Position numbers and translations under genes: made by a program. Below the pieces are notes generated by a model. The model saw nothing but the letters and a program-made list of their open reading frames with translations. It had not been told where the DNA came from and did not search any database. From Kiritimatiellia bacterium (lineage in GTDB: Bacteria > Verrucomicrobiota > Kiritimatiellia > RFP12 > DVOR01), in assembly GCA_017548245.1 (NCBI GenBank), contig JAFYMU010000100.1, forward strand, positions 1-7,229: a DNA stretch of 7,229 nucleotides, in the 5' to 3' direction. Positions 1-5,264 of the stretch are shown here, in pieces; within the stretch, counting starts at the first letter, position 1, and each line of letters opens with the position of its first letter.

Positions 1-6
1 AATCGA

Positions 7-80
7 TTTGGTCAAATAAATGCCTTTTGACATTTGGCAAACTAAATGCTTTCTGTCATTTGGCAGCTTAAATGCTCCTA
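7..80. repeat. 26-bp-period tandem repeat array (2 full copies plus partial copies)
   Basis: TTTGG recurs at 7, 33 and 59 and TAAATGC at 17, 43 and 69, each exactly 26 bp apart. The copies at 17-42 and 43-68 are the two complete units, and a third breaks down after about position 80. TGACATTTGGCA (28-39) and TGTCATTTGGCA (54-65) are the best conserved cores. The array may continue left of the window. Serial short repeats of this kind occur at the ends of IS21-family elements and in some protein-binding arrays, but no transposase is visible here, so the nature of the array is not settled. Confidence 0.7.
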
Positions 81-104
81 TTTTTATGCACCAAAGAGCA
101 TTTA
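69..104. repeat. 9-bp inverted repeat at the edge of the 26-bp array
   Basis: TAAATGCTC (69-77) is matched by its reverse complement GAGCATTTA (96-104) across an 18-nt, AT-rich spacer. The left arm is the last, partial unit of the 26-bp array, so the right arm is an inverted piece of the same repeat. It could be a symmetrical end or binding site, or a remnant of an inverted copy. Confidence 0.6.
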
Positions 105-161
105 CTTTGAGAAATCACCGTCGCAACACGATTCAAGTGCGATGAGATGTCAAGTAAACGT

Positions 162-263
162 TCCTCGCACGTCCATCCAACCCAACCTCCAACGTAAGGG
201 AGAGTGCACCTCCAACGTGAGTGAGAGGAAGCCTTCAATATGAGTGAGAGGAAGCCTTCATCT
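162..263. repeat. 23-bp-period degenerate tandem repeat
   Basis: Units begin at 185, 208, 231 and 254, spaced exactly 23 bp. The pair at 185 and 208 shares ACCTCCAACGT at its start. The next pair shares TGAGTGAGAGGAAGCCTTCA at 218-237 and 241-260, an exact 20-bp match. A weaker copy (CCTCGCACGT) lies at 163. Similarity moves through the unit from one copy to the next, as expected for an old minisatellite with unequal exchange. No credible gene crosses it. Confidence 0.75.
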
Positions 264-637
264 AAATCCGCCCCGCGCGGTTTCCTTTGAGTGGCTCACC
301 GCTTCCATTAAAACACATCCGCAGTCCCGCTCAAACGAACGCCGCCGCTCAGTTCGACACCCCTTCTGAATCGCTGACCTTGTCCCTTTATTAAAGGTAA
401 GCAGAAGGTGGTGTTCGCAACGCCTTATGCTCGCCTACGACAGGTGGCTTGTCGTGTGGGATAAGTCATTGGATTTGTGGTGGTTAGGTGGGGCAAAAGG
501 TGGGGGATTGATGACGCAGGTGGTGCGCAGTGTCAAAGATGCGGTGTAGGTTTCCCCAGAAGTGGGGTGCTCTTTTCGCGCAAAAAGGGTTGGGTTTTGG
601 TGGATTTTGGGTCAAAAAGGGCCTTTTTCTCTCTTCA
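264..637. other. Non-coding stretch with small inverted repeats and a G-rich half
   Basis: I see no gene here: no reading frame has a ribosome binding site or recognisable product. Small dyads are present: CCTTTA/TAAAGG around position 391, a nested hairpin with outer arms CTTAT (424-428)/ATAAG (461-465) and inner arms ACGACA (437-442)/TGTCGT (450-455), and AAAAAGG (614-620)/CCTTTTT (622-628). From about 470 the + strand is rich in G runs and GGTGG words, including GGTGGGG at 487 and 499. The nested hairpin could belong to a small RNA, but nothing matches an RNA family that I know. Confidence 0.6.
554..576 (+). terminator. Weak hairpin followed by a short T run
   Basis: CCCCA (554-558) and TGGGG (563-567) form a 5-bp stem around a GAAG loop, with TCTTTT at 571-576. 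The stem is short and the T run is offset by 3 nt, so this is at best a weak terminator that could insulate the mraZ promoter from upstream transcription. No upstream gene in the window needs it. Confidence 0.25.
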
Positions 638-689
638 ATAGAAATTATTTTCTTTTTGCTTGACGCTTTGGTGGGGGAAAGTGTTTAAT
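638..689 (+). promoter_or_regulatory. Sigma70-type promoter of the mraZ operon
   Basis: TTGACG at 660-665 (5 of 6 to the -35 consensus) and TTTAAT at 684-689 (5 of 6 to the -10 consensus) are separated by 18 bp. The 638-659 stretch just upstream is nearly all A and T with T runs, as in an UP element. Transcription would start near 696, giving a leader of roughly 45 nt before the preferred mraZ start at 741. This is the only strong promoter-like pair before the five-gene run and probably drives all of it. Confidence 0.75.
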
Positions 690-704
690 AGTGTCAGAAA
701 AGGT
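668..704 (+). promoter_or_regulatory. Putative MraZ operator: phased GTG direct repeats over the promoter
   Basis: GTG triplets fall at 671, 681 and 691, exactly 10 bp apart, in the contexts TTGGTGG (668-674), AAAGTGT (678-684) and ATAGTGT (688-694). A degenerate fourth, AAAAGGT, begins at 698. Known MraZ operators have about three short direct repeats of 10-bp period upstream of mraZ: TGGGN with 5-nt spacers in E. coli, and AAAGTG-type boxes in mollicutes. Here the boxes span the -10 element and probable start site, a position that suits autorepression. Binding itself is inferred. Confidence 0.6.
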
Positions 705-728
705 CAGACAATGGAACAAACGAGCAAC

Positions 729-735
729 GAGGTGA
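729..735 (+). promoter_or_regulatory. Ribosome binding site that decides the mraZ start
   Basis: GAGGTGA is a 7-base match to the Shine-Dalgarno consensus, 5 nt before the ATG at 741. The other in-frame starts are weaker. The ATG at 711 has only AAAAGG upstream and would leave a leader of about 15 nt. The TTG at 660 coincides with the -35 box and so lies outside the predicted transcript. Confidence 0.75.
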
Positions 736-740
736 AAACA

Positions 741-1187
741 ATGCAGGGAGACGCTGTTTTTTCTGGCAGCGCCATGCACGCATTGGACCCGAAGCGTCGC
801 GTGACCATTCCTTCGGGATGGCGTGATGCAATGGGCAGGCCTGCGTATGTCTTTGTGATGGCTGACCCACACGAGAAGTGTTTACGTCTGTTGACGAATG
901 AACGGATGCAGGGGATTCAGGCAAAGTTGCTCGCAAAGCGTTTTGCTGATCCGACTGTGGCACAGAAGTTGCGCATTATCGGTGCGAACACCGAACAACT
1001 TCCGTTGGACGTTCAGGGCCGTATCCGCATCAGTGATCGCTTGTTGGACTTTGCAGGCATCAAGGGGCGGATCGCGTTTGTTGGCGCAGTCACCTATGGT
1101 GAAATTTGGGCTGCCGAAAATCGTGCACCCGAAACCACCGTGGATCAGGCCGCATTGGGCGAAGCTTTGGCAGCACTTGATTTCTAA
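741..1187 (+). CDS. mraZ: MraZ, transcriptional regulator of the division/cell wall cluster
   Basis: This encodes a 148-residue MraZ, the DNA-binding protein that heads most dcw clusters and regulates its own operon as a ring-shaped oligomer. Two SpoVT/AbrB-like swapped-hairpin repeats are visible. The first contains LDPKRRVTIPSGWR (residues 15-28); the second contains LDVQGRIRISDRL (89-101), followed by FAGIKGRIAFVG and EIW (121-123). The usual DxKGR of repeat one reads DPKRR, and the usual IP of repeat two reads IS, both mild departures. The start at 741 is preferred over 711 (158 residues) or TTG 660 (175) because of its strong ribosome binding site, the predicted transcription start, and the MxxxxxFxG opening with family-typical length. 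rsmH begins 10 bp after the stop, the classic arrangement. The phased GTG boxes upstream are its likely target. Confidence 0.93.
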   Translation: MQGDAVFSGSAMHALDPKRRVTIPSGWRDAMGRPAYVFVMADPHEKCLRLLTNERMQGIQAKLLAKRFADPTVAQKLRIIGANTEQLPLDVQGRIRISDRLLDFAGIKGRIAFVGAVTYGEIWAAENRAPETTVDQAALGEALAALDF

Positions 1188-1197
1188 TTGAGGCATT

Positions 1198-2133
1198 ATG
1201 CATATCCCTGTCCTATTAAAAGAGACTGTGGCTGCGTTGAATCCTCAGCCGGGATGCGTCTACATTGATGGTACGCTCGGTCAGGCTGGCCATGCTTCCG
1301 CAGTGATGCGCTTGGCGGGGCCAACGGGTAAACTGCTCGGCATCGATCGCGACAGTGAAGCCTTGGTGCGTGCCCAACAGAATCTTTTGCGCGACGGCAT
1401 CCCGGGTTCGCACACCCTCGTCCATGGGGCGCATGGCGACATCGGCACGATTGCGCGTGCCAACGGTTTTGACCAAGTGGACGCCATTTTGTTGGACTTG
1501 GGCGTAAGCAGTGACCAATTAGACACGCCCGAACGTGGCTTTAGCTTCCGTCAAGATGGCCCCTTGGATATGCGCATGCGTCACGATGCGGGCGAAACGG
1601 CAGCAGACTTGGTCGCACGGTTGAGCGTCGCGGAGATGACCACCCTCTTCCGCGAATTGGGCGAAGAGAAACGCGCGGGCGCCATTGCGCGCGCCATTGA
1701 TCGCGAACGCCAGAAGGTGCCCTTCACGCGCACCTTGCAATTGGCTGACTGCGTTGCCAAGGCCGTCGGCACGGCGCACACCAAGGGGCGCCACCCCGCC
1801 ACACGCGTCTTCCAAGCGTTGCGCATGGCTGTGAATGACGAGATGGGCGATTTGCGCAAGGCACTTGAAGCGGGGCTTGAACTCTTGAAGCCCGGCGGCG
1901 TGATGGCCATTTTGACCTTTGAGAGTTTGACCGACCGTGTGGTCAAACAGACATTTAGAGCTCACTGCGGACAAGACGTCTCTTTGCAGCAAGGTGGCAG
2001 TGAGTGGCGTGGGCAGTTGCCCAAAACGGAGTTGATTTTTAAGAAGGCTGTTGCGGGACAGCCAGAGGAACTTGAGGAAAATCCACGGGCGCGAAGCGCA
2101 AAACTTCGTGCCGTGCGGCGCGTGGAGGGTTAA
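1198..2133 (+). CDS. rsmH: 16S rRNA (cytosine(1402)-N(4))-methyltransferase RsmH (MraW)
   Basis: This 311-residue protein has the usual length for RsmH, the cytoplasmic S-adenosylmethionine-dependent enzyme that N4-methylates C1402 in the decoding centre of 16S rRNA. Family motifs run in order: HIPVLLKE (2-9), the SAM-binding loop YIDGTLGQAGHA (22-33), GIDRD (48-52), DAILLDLGVSSDQLD (95-109) and ERGFSFRQDGPLDMRM (112-127). ATRVFQALRMAVNDE (201-215) and C-terminal RSAKLRAVRR follow. The late motif, normally SFHSLEDR, reads TFESLTDR (240-247), a substitution at usually conserved positions. The ATG at 1198 has GAGG 4 nt upstream and begins with the family-typical MHIPVLLKE. The last 60 or so codons use more A-ending codons (AGA, GGA, CCA) than the rest. 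It belongs to the mraZ-led operon, with ftsL 3 bp downstream. Confidence 0.96.
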   Translation: MHIPVLLKETVAALNPQPGCVYIDGTLGQAGHASAVMRLAGPTGKLLGIDRDSEALVRAQQNLLRDGIPGSHTLVHGAHGDIGTIARANGFDQVDAILLDLGVSSDQLDTPERGFSFRQDGPLDMRMRHDAGETAADLVARLSVAEMTTLFRELGEEKRAGAIARAIDRERQKVPFTRTLQLADCVAKAVGTAHTKGRHPATRVFQALRMAVNDEMGDLRKALEAGLELLKPGGVMAILTFESLTDRVVKQTFRAHCGQDVSLQQGGSEWRGQLPKTELIFKKAVAGQPEELEENPRARSAKLRAVRRVEG

Positions 2134-2136
2134 ATC

Positions 2137-2577
2137 ATGAAAAAACACAACCGTCACCGGAAGACCTATCACTTCAACCTCACTCACTTGGGGAGTGTGA
2201 TTCTGCTCGCGTTGCTCTTTTTGCCGTGGGCCTATCCGATGTTCGTAGACTTGTCCTCCGAACAGGTTTGCACGCAAATCCGTAACTTAGAGCACACCAA
2301 GCGTTCGCTCGAAGACTCTTTGCGCCGTCAAACTGCTGACTGGAACCTCTTGATCCAGCCGGAAAACCTCGACGAAGCGGTTCGCCAAAACGGTATCAGC
2401 CTTTCGTATGCTCCGCCGGAACGCAGCATCATCGTTCGTAAAGACGGCAAGATGGAGATTCCGGCCGCACTGCATGCCTCTTTAGAACAAGCCAATATCG
2501 CAAAGAAAGACACCCCGAAGCCGCGCAATGTGGCCTCTACGACCACGCGTGCCACGACGACGCGCCGTCGCCGCTAA
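2137..2577 (+). CDS. ftsL: FtsL-like cell division protein
   Basis: This 146-residue single-pass membrane protein has FtsL architecture and sits in the FtsL position between rsmH and ftsI. Residues 1-14 form a basic cytoplasmic tail (KKHNRHRK), residues 17-37 are a hydrophobic helix, and residues 40-68 look like a short coiled coil (LEHTKRSLEDSLRRQ). The end of the core, LLIQPENLDEAVRQNGISLSYAPPERSIIV (split 71-85 and 86-100), follows the FtsL pattern of P..L...A...G.....P...I.V. FtsL bridges FtsB and FtsQ to FtsW and FtsI and activates septal synthesis. Beyond residue 105 is a non-typical periplasmic tail ending in a Thr/Arg-rich stretch and RRRR. The start at 2137 has GGAGGG 7 nt upstream, lying within the end of rsmH. 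FtsL sequences diverge greatly, so the call rests on position and topology. Confidence 0.8.
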   Translation: MKKHNRHRKTYHFNLTHLGSVILLALLFLPWAYPMFVDLSSEQVCTQIRNLEHTKRSLEDSLRRQTADWNLLIQPENLDEAVRQNGISLSYAPPERSIIVRKDGKMEIPAALHASLEQANIAKKDTPKPRNVASTTTRATTTRRRR

Positions 2578-2607
2578 GCTTCACCCTCGTGTTTTTCTGA
2601 AGTCGAT

Positions 2608-4422
2608 ATGGCCGTTAACCCCTTAACAACAGCACACCGATGGATGGCTTGCATCCTTGTCGTTGTGCTGTCTATTTTTGGTATTGTTCTCAACGAACTC
2701 ATCCACCTCCATATCGTCATCCCCAACGACCCTGAATATCGCGCGCGCAAGTACGACAACGTCTACCAGTTGCTCGGCTTGCGCGGTCGCATTTTGGACC
2801 GTAACGGTGTGGTGCTCGCCGAAAGTATCTCGGGTTGCGACTTCGTGATTGACCGCAAAGACGACGCCCTCACGAACAAGTACATCAACCGCGAAACCCT
2901 TCCTGGTGAACTCGCCAAACTCGCAGGCGTAAGCGAAGAGCGCATTGTGGAGGCGCTCTCCGACAGCAATCCGCGCCGTACCACCAAGATTTGCACCATC
3001 ACCGACGACGCCACCATTCAAGAGATCCGCCAACGTAAACGTCGCGACAACACCACCAATCGCATCGCAGGGGTAAGCATCAGTGACGAACGTTCGGTGC
3101 GCTCCTACCCCAATGGCGCGCGCCTCTGCCACGTGTTAGGCTTTGTGAACCACGCAGGCGATGGCGTCTACGGCATTGAACAACGCTTTGACTCCGAATT
3201 AACTGGCACCAATGGCATGGTGCAAGCCGTCTACGATGGTAAACGCCGCGAGATTCGTTCGCGCCGCATCGCCGAAGTCAATCCCGAACACGGCCACGAC
3301 ATCTACCTCACCATTGATAACAACGTCCAGTACATCCTTGAAACCGCACTCTCCAAGTCGCTGACCGAATTCCAAGCCGAATCGGGCACGATTATTGTGC
3401 AACGCGTGAAGACGGGCGAAATCCTTGGCATGGCCACGCTTCCCAGTTTCAAACCGCAAGAATACAACCAGCACTTCTCCGACGAATGGAAGAATATCGC
3501 CATCTCGCGCACCTACGAACCGGGTTCGGTGATGAAGGCGGTCACGGTGGCAGTCGCCTTGCAATGGGGCGTGATTAGCGAAGATACCGTCTTTGACGTG
3601 GGCAACACGGGCGTTTGGTACTACGCCGGCAAGCCCCTGCGCGACCGCGTGTACGGTAAGGTGCGCGCCCGCGAAATCTTGATGCAGTCCTCCAATATCG
3701 GCACGGCGCAAATCGGTTTGCTCTTGGCCGAACCGCGTCCGAGCAAGGGTTTTATGCAGCCCAACGAACTCCTTTGGCGTTCCTTTAACGCAATGGGGTT
3801 CGGCGAAAAGACGGGCATTGAACTCGTTGGTGAAGAAAACGGCATCTTTTGGAACTACAAACGTAAGGCGATGTGGAATAAGTTGACCCCCACGCGTGTA
3901 CCGTTGGGCCAGAGTATCTCCGTGACGGCCATCCAATTGGTCAACGCCTACGCAACGATTGGCAATGGCGGTTATCGTATGCAGCCGACCATCCTTAAAG
4001 AGATCCGTTCGCACAATGGCGAACTCATTCGCAAGCAAGAACCAATCATAAAAGGACGCCCACTTTCACAAAAAGTCTGTGAACGCATGCTCGATATGCT
4101 ACAATCTGTTACGCAAAAGTCTCCTCGTGGCACAGGATGGCGCGCGAACCTGCCGAGTTACACCGTCGCAGGGAAGACAGGCACAGGGCAAATTCCAATC
4201 AATGGTCACTACAACCATAGCGACTATAACGTCTCTTTTATTGGAATTTACCCTGCCACACGTCCCGAGCTCGCCATTCTTGTTACAATAGAGAAGCCCA
4301 GAGGTTCGGTTCGTTCCGGTGGTGGCGTTGCGGCCCCTACCTTTGCCGCCGTTGCGGAAGAAATCGGACACTACCTTGGCATCCCAGCAGACAAAACACC
4401 TAACGAGCAGAAAACGCGATGA
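2608..4422 (+). CDS. ftsI: FtsI/PBP3-type peptidoglycan D,D-transpeptidase (class B penicillin-binding protein)
   Basis: This 604-residue protein is the septal transpeptidase that cross-links peptidoglycan stem peptides. A membrane anchor (about residues 12-34) is followed by the class B dimerisation region, with RGRILDRNGVVLA (59-71) and YGIEQRFD (188-195). The transpeptidase domain carries the acylation motif YEPGSVMK with S307 and K310, the second motif SSN (361-363), and AGKTGTG with K523-T524-G525. GFGEKTGIEL (397-406) and GQSISVTAIQLVNAY (434-448) are also family-typical. STFK is here SVMK, and KTGTA is KTGTG. There are no PASTA repeats. The ATG at 2608 has only a weak GAAG upstream, 30 bp after ftsL. 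From codon 479 (position 4042) codon usage shifts abruptly to A-ending codons. The stop overlaps the next start by ATGA. Nothing separates it from an SpoVD-like role except the context. Confidence 0.95.
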   Translation: MAVNPLTTAHRWMACILVVVLSIFGIVLNELIHLHIVIPNDPEYRARKYDNVYQLLGLRGRILDRNGVVLAESISGCDFVIDRKDDALTNKYINRETLPGELAKLAGVSEERIVEALSDSNPRRTTKICTITDDATIQEIRQRKRRDNTTNRIAGVSISDERSVRSYPNGARLCHVLGFVNHAGDGVYGIEQRFDSELTGTNGMVQAVYDGKRREIRSRRIAEVNPEHGHDIYLTIDNNVQYILETALSKSLTEFQAESGTIIVQRVKTGEILGMATLPSFKPQEYNQHFSDEWKNIAISRTYEPGSVMKAVTVAVALQWGVISEDTVFDVGNTGVWYYAGKPLRDRVYGKVRAREILMQSSNIGTAQIGLLLAEPRPSKGFMQPNELLWRSFNAMGFGEKTGIELVGEENGIFWNYKRKAMWNKLTPTRVPLGQSISVTAIQLVNAYATIGNGGYRMQPTILKEIRSHNGELIRKQEPIIKGRPLSQKVCERMLDMLQSVTQKSPRGTGWRANLPSYTVAGKTGTGQIPINGHYNHSDYNVSFIGIYPATRPELAILVTIEKPRGSVRSGGGVAAPTFAAVAEEIGHYLGIPADKTPNEQKTR

Positions 4423-5084
4423 TGCCCTACCTCGCCTTTGCAGGCATTGATTTGAATACGCTTGTTGAAGCGATCCGAACCTCGGGAGATTTCCCGTGGC
4501 TCCAGGGGTGGTTTACGGCAATCGCCACCTTCTTCTTTGAGAACATCGTCTGCTGGACCATCGTTCCGCCACTCCTTTCCGAATCCATTTTGCATTGGAT
4601 GACCGCCCTCCAGAGCACCTTCTGGGGCGTCTTTATTGGCGACCTTTTGATGTATCTCCCCGTGCGCTTTGCGATGTGTTACGTGGCGAAACTCAAGTGG
4701 GTGCAAAAGCATCAGAACCAGATTGAAGCCTGCGGCCACTTCTTTGACCGCCACATCGGCAAGACGATGTTTGTCATTCGCTTCACGCCAGGCATCCGCA
4801 CCCCAGCGTTGCTCGCAGCCGGCATGCTCCGCGTCCACTTCGGTTCGTACACCCTTTACTCGGCCCTCTCCTGCCTCTTCCAAAGTACCATTATCACCTT
4901 CTTCATGCCCAAGTTATACGCCCCTGCCATTGCGTGGCTCAAACACTTGTGGACGGACTATCCCGCGATTGTGATTGCCATCATCAGCGCCTTCTTCCTC
5001 CTCTTCTGCGTGGCGCAATGGTATATCGCTAAGGCGGTCATGCGCCATGTCACGGCCAAGAGCACCGTTCCAATCGAAGACTAA
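4419..5084 (+). CDS. DedA/VTT-family membrane protein
   Basis: This 221-residue integral membrane protein belongs to the DedA (VTT, SNARE-associated) family. Hydrophobic segments lie at about 30-55, 64-90, 113-136, 140-165 and 180-206. The signature is IRFTPGIRTPALLAAGMLR (120-138), matching the family's R-F-x-P-G-x-R...AG motif with R121, P124, G125 and R127. GVFIGDLLMYLPVRF (70-84) matches the upstream G..GD...Y motif, while the N-terminal acidic/proline loop is less typical. Some DedA proteins carry undecaprenyl phosphate back across the membrane for reuse. Its start overlaps the ftsI stop by ATGA (4419-4422), with a second ATG at 4422, so it is probably translationally coupled. It occupies the place usually taken by murE. 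A lipid-recycling role in wall synthesis is inference from family and context. Confidence 0.85.
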   Translation: MMPYLAFAGIDLNTLVEAIRTSGDFPWLQGWFTAIATFFFENIVCWTIVPPLLSESILHWMTALQSTFWGVFIGDLLMYLPVRFAMCYVAKLKWVQKHQNQIEACGHFFDRHIGKTMFVIRFTPGIRTPALLAAGMLRVHFGSYTLYSALSCLFQSTIITFFMPKLYAPAIAWLKHLWTDYPAIVIAIISAFFLLFCVAQWYIAKAVMRHVTAKSTVPIED

Positions 5085-5107
5085 CCTCCTCCTTTTTCTC
5101 TCCTTGT

Positions 5108-5143
5108 TGCGAAGCGGCCCATCAAACGATGCGCCGCTTCGTG
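5108..5143 (+). terminator. Strong hairpin ending the dcw operon, probable terminator
   Basis: CGAAGCGGC (5110-5118) pairs perfectly with GCCGCTTCG (5133-5141), extendable by two G-U pairs. Inside, after one C-C mismatch, CATC (5120-5123) pairs with GATG (5128-5131) around an AAAC loop. It begins 24 nt after the DedA-family stop. There is no T run immediately after; the nearest is TTTTTT at 5165-5170. It is therefore not a textbook intrinsic terminator and could instead be a 3'-end stabilising structure. Confidence 0.55.
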
Positions 5144-5190
5144 CATTATGTGGTCTCCAGCGCATTTTTTCTTACGCTACTACTAGCGCT

Positions 5191-5213
5191 CCCCCCCCCA
5201 TTTTTGATATTAT
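5191..5213 (+). promoter_or_regulatory. Nine-C tract next to a possible -10 element
   Basis: Nine consecutive C residues occupy 5191-5199. TATTAT at 5208-5213 is one base from the -10 consensus, about 50 bp before the start at 5265. I find no good -35 partner at the right distance; the C tract lies where the spacer would be. A small dyad CGCTA/TAGCG (5175-5179 and 5184-5188) precedes it. A promoter for the next gene should lie in this gap because a strong hairpin precedes it, but the exact element is uncertain. Confidence 0.3.
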
Positions 5214-5252
5214 TGTAGTGTCATTTTGTTGCCTAAAAACAACATCCTAACT

Positions 5253-5256
5253 GGAG
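5253..5256 (+). promoter_or_regulatory. Ribosome binding site of the secreted-protein gene
   Basis: GGAG lies 8 nt before the ATG at 5265. The ATG opens directly into a signal-peptide-like sequence, which together fix the start. Confidence 0.7.
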
Positions 5257-5264
5257 AACGACCT

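Noticed and set aside
46..243. 65-codon frame across both upstream repeat arrays
   Set aside because: It has no ribosome binding site, begins inside one repeat array and ends in the other, and its translation resembles nothing known.
7..263. CRISPR array
   Set aside because: The repeats are directly adjacent with no unique spacers, are degenerate, and have no cas genes near.
424..465. Known small RNA or riboswitch
   Set aside because: The nested hairpin has large internal loops and no conserved core of a riboswitch or RNA family that I can recognise.
660..740. Longer mraZ starts at TTG 660 or ATG 711
   Set aside because: The TTG is part of the -35 box and the ATG at 711 has a weak binding site close to the predicted transcription start; the ATG at 741 has a strong site and gives the family length.
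1519..2277. 252-codon minus-strand frame opposite rsmH and ftsL
   Set aside because: It spans two genes with clear family motifs on the + strand and has no recognisable product.
3199..4038. 279-codon minus-strand frame opposite ftsI
   Set aside because: It is a mirror of the biased codon usage of ftsI, whose catalytic motifs on the + strand are unmistakable.
5085..5092. CCTCC right after the DedA-family stop as an anti-Shine-Dalgarno regulatory element
   Set aside because: It is a short pyrimidine-rich match that is expected by chance, with no evident pairing partner.
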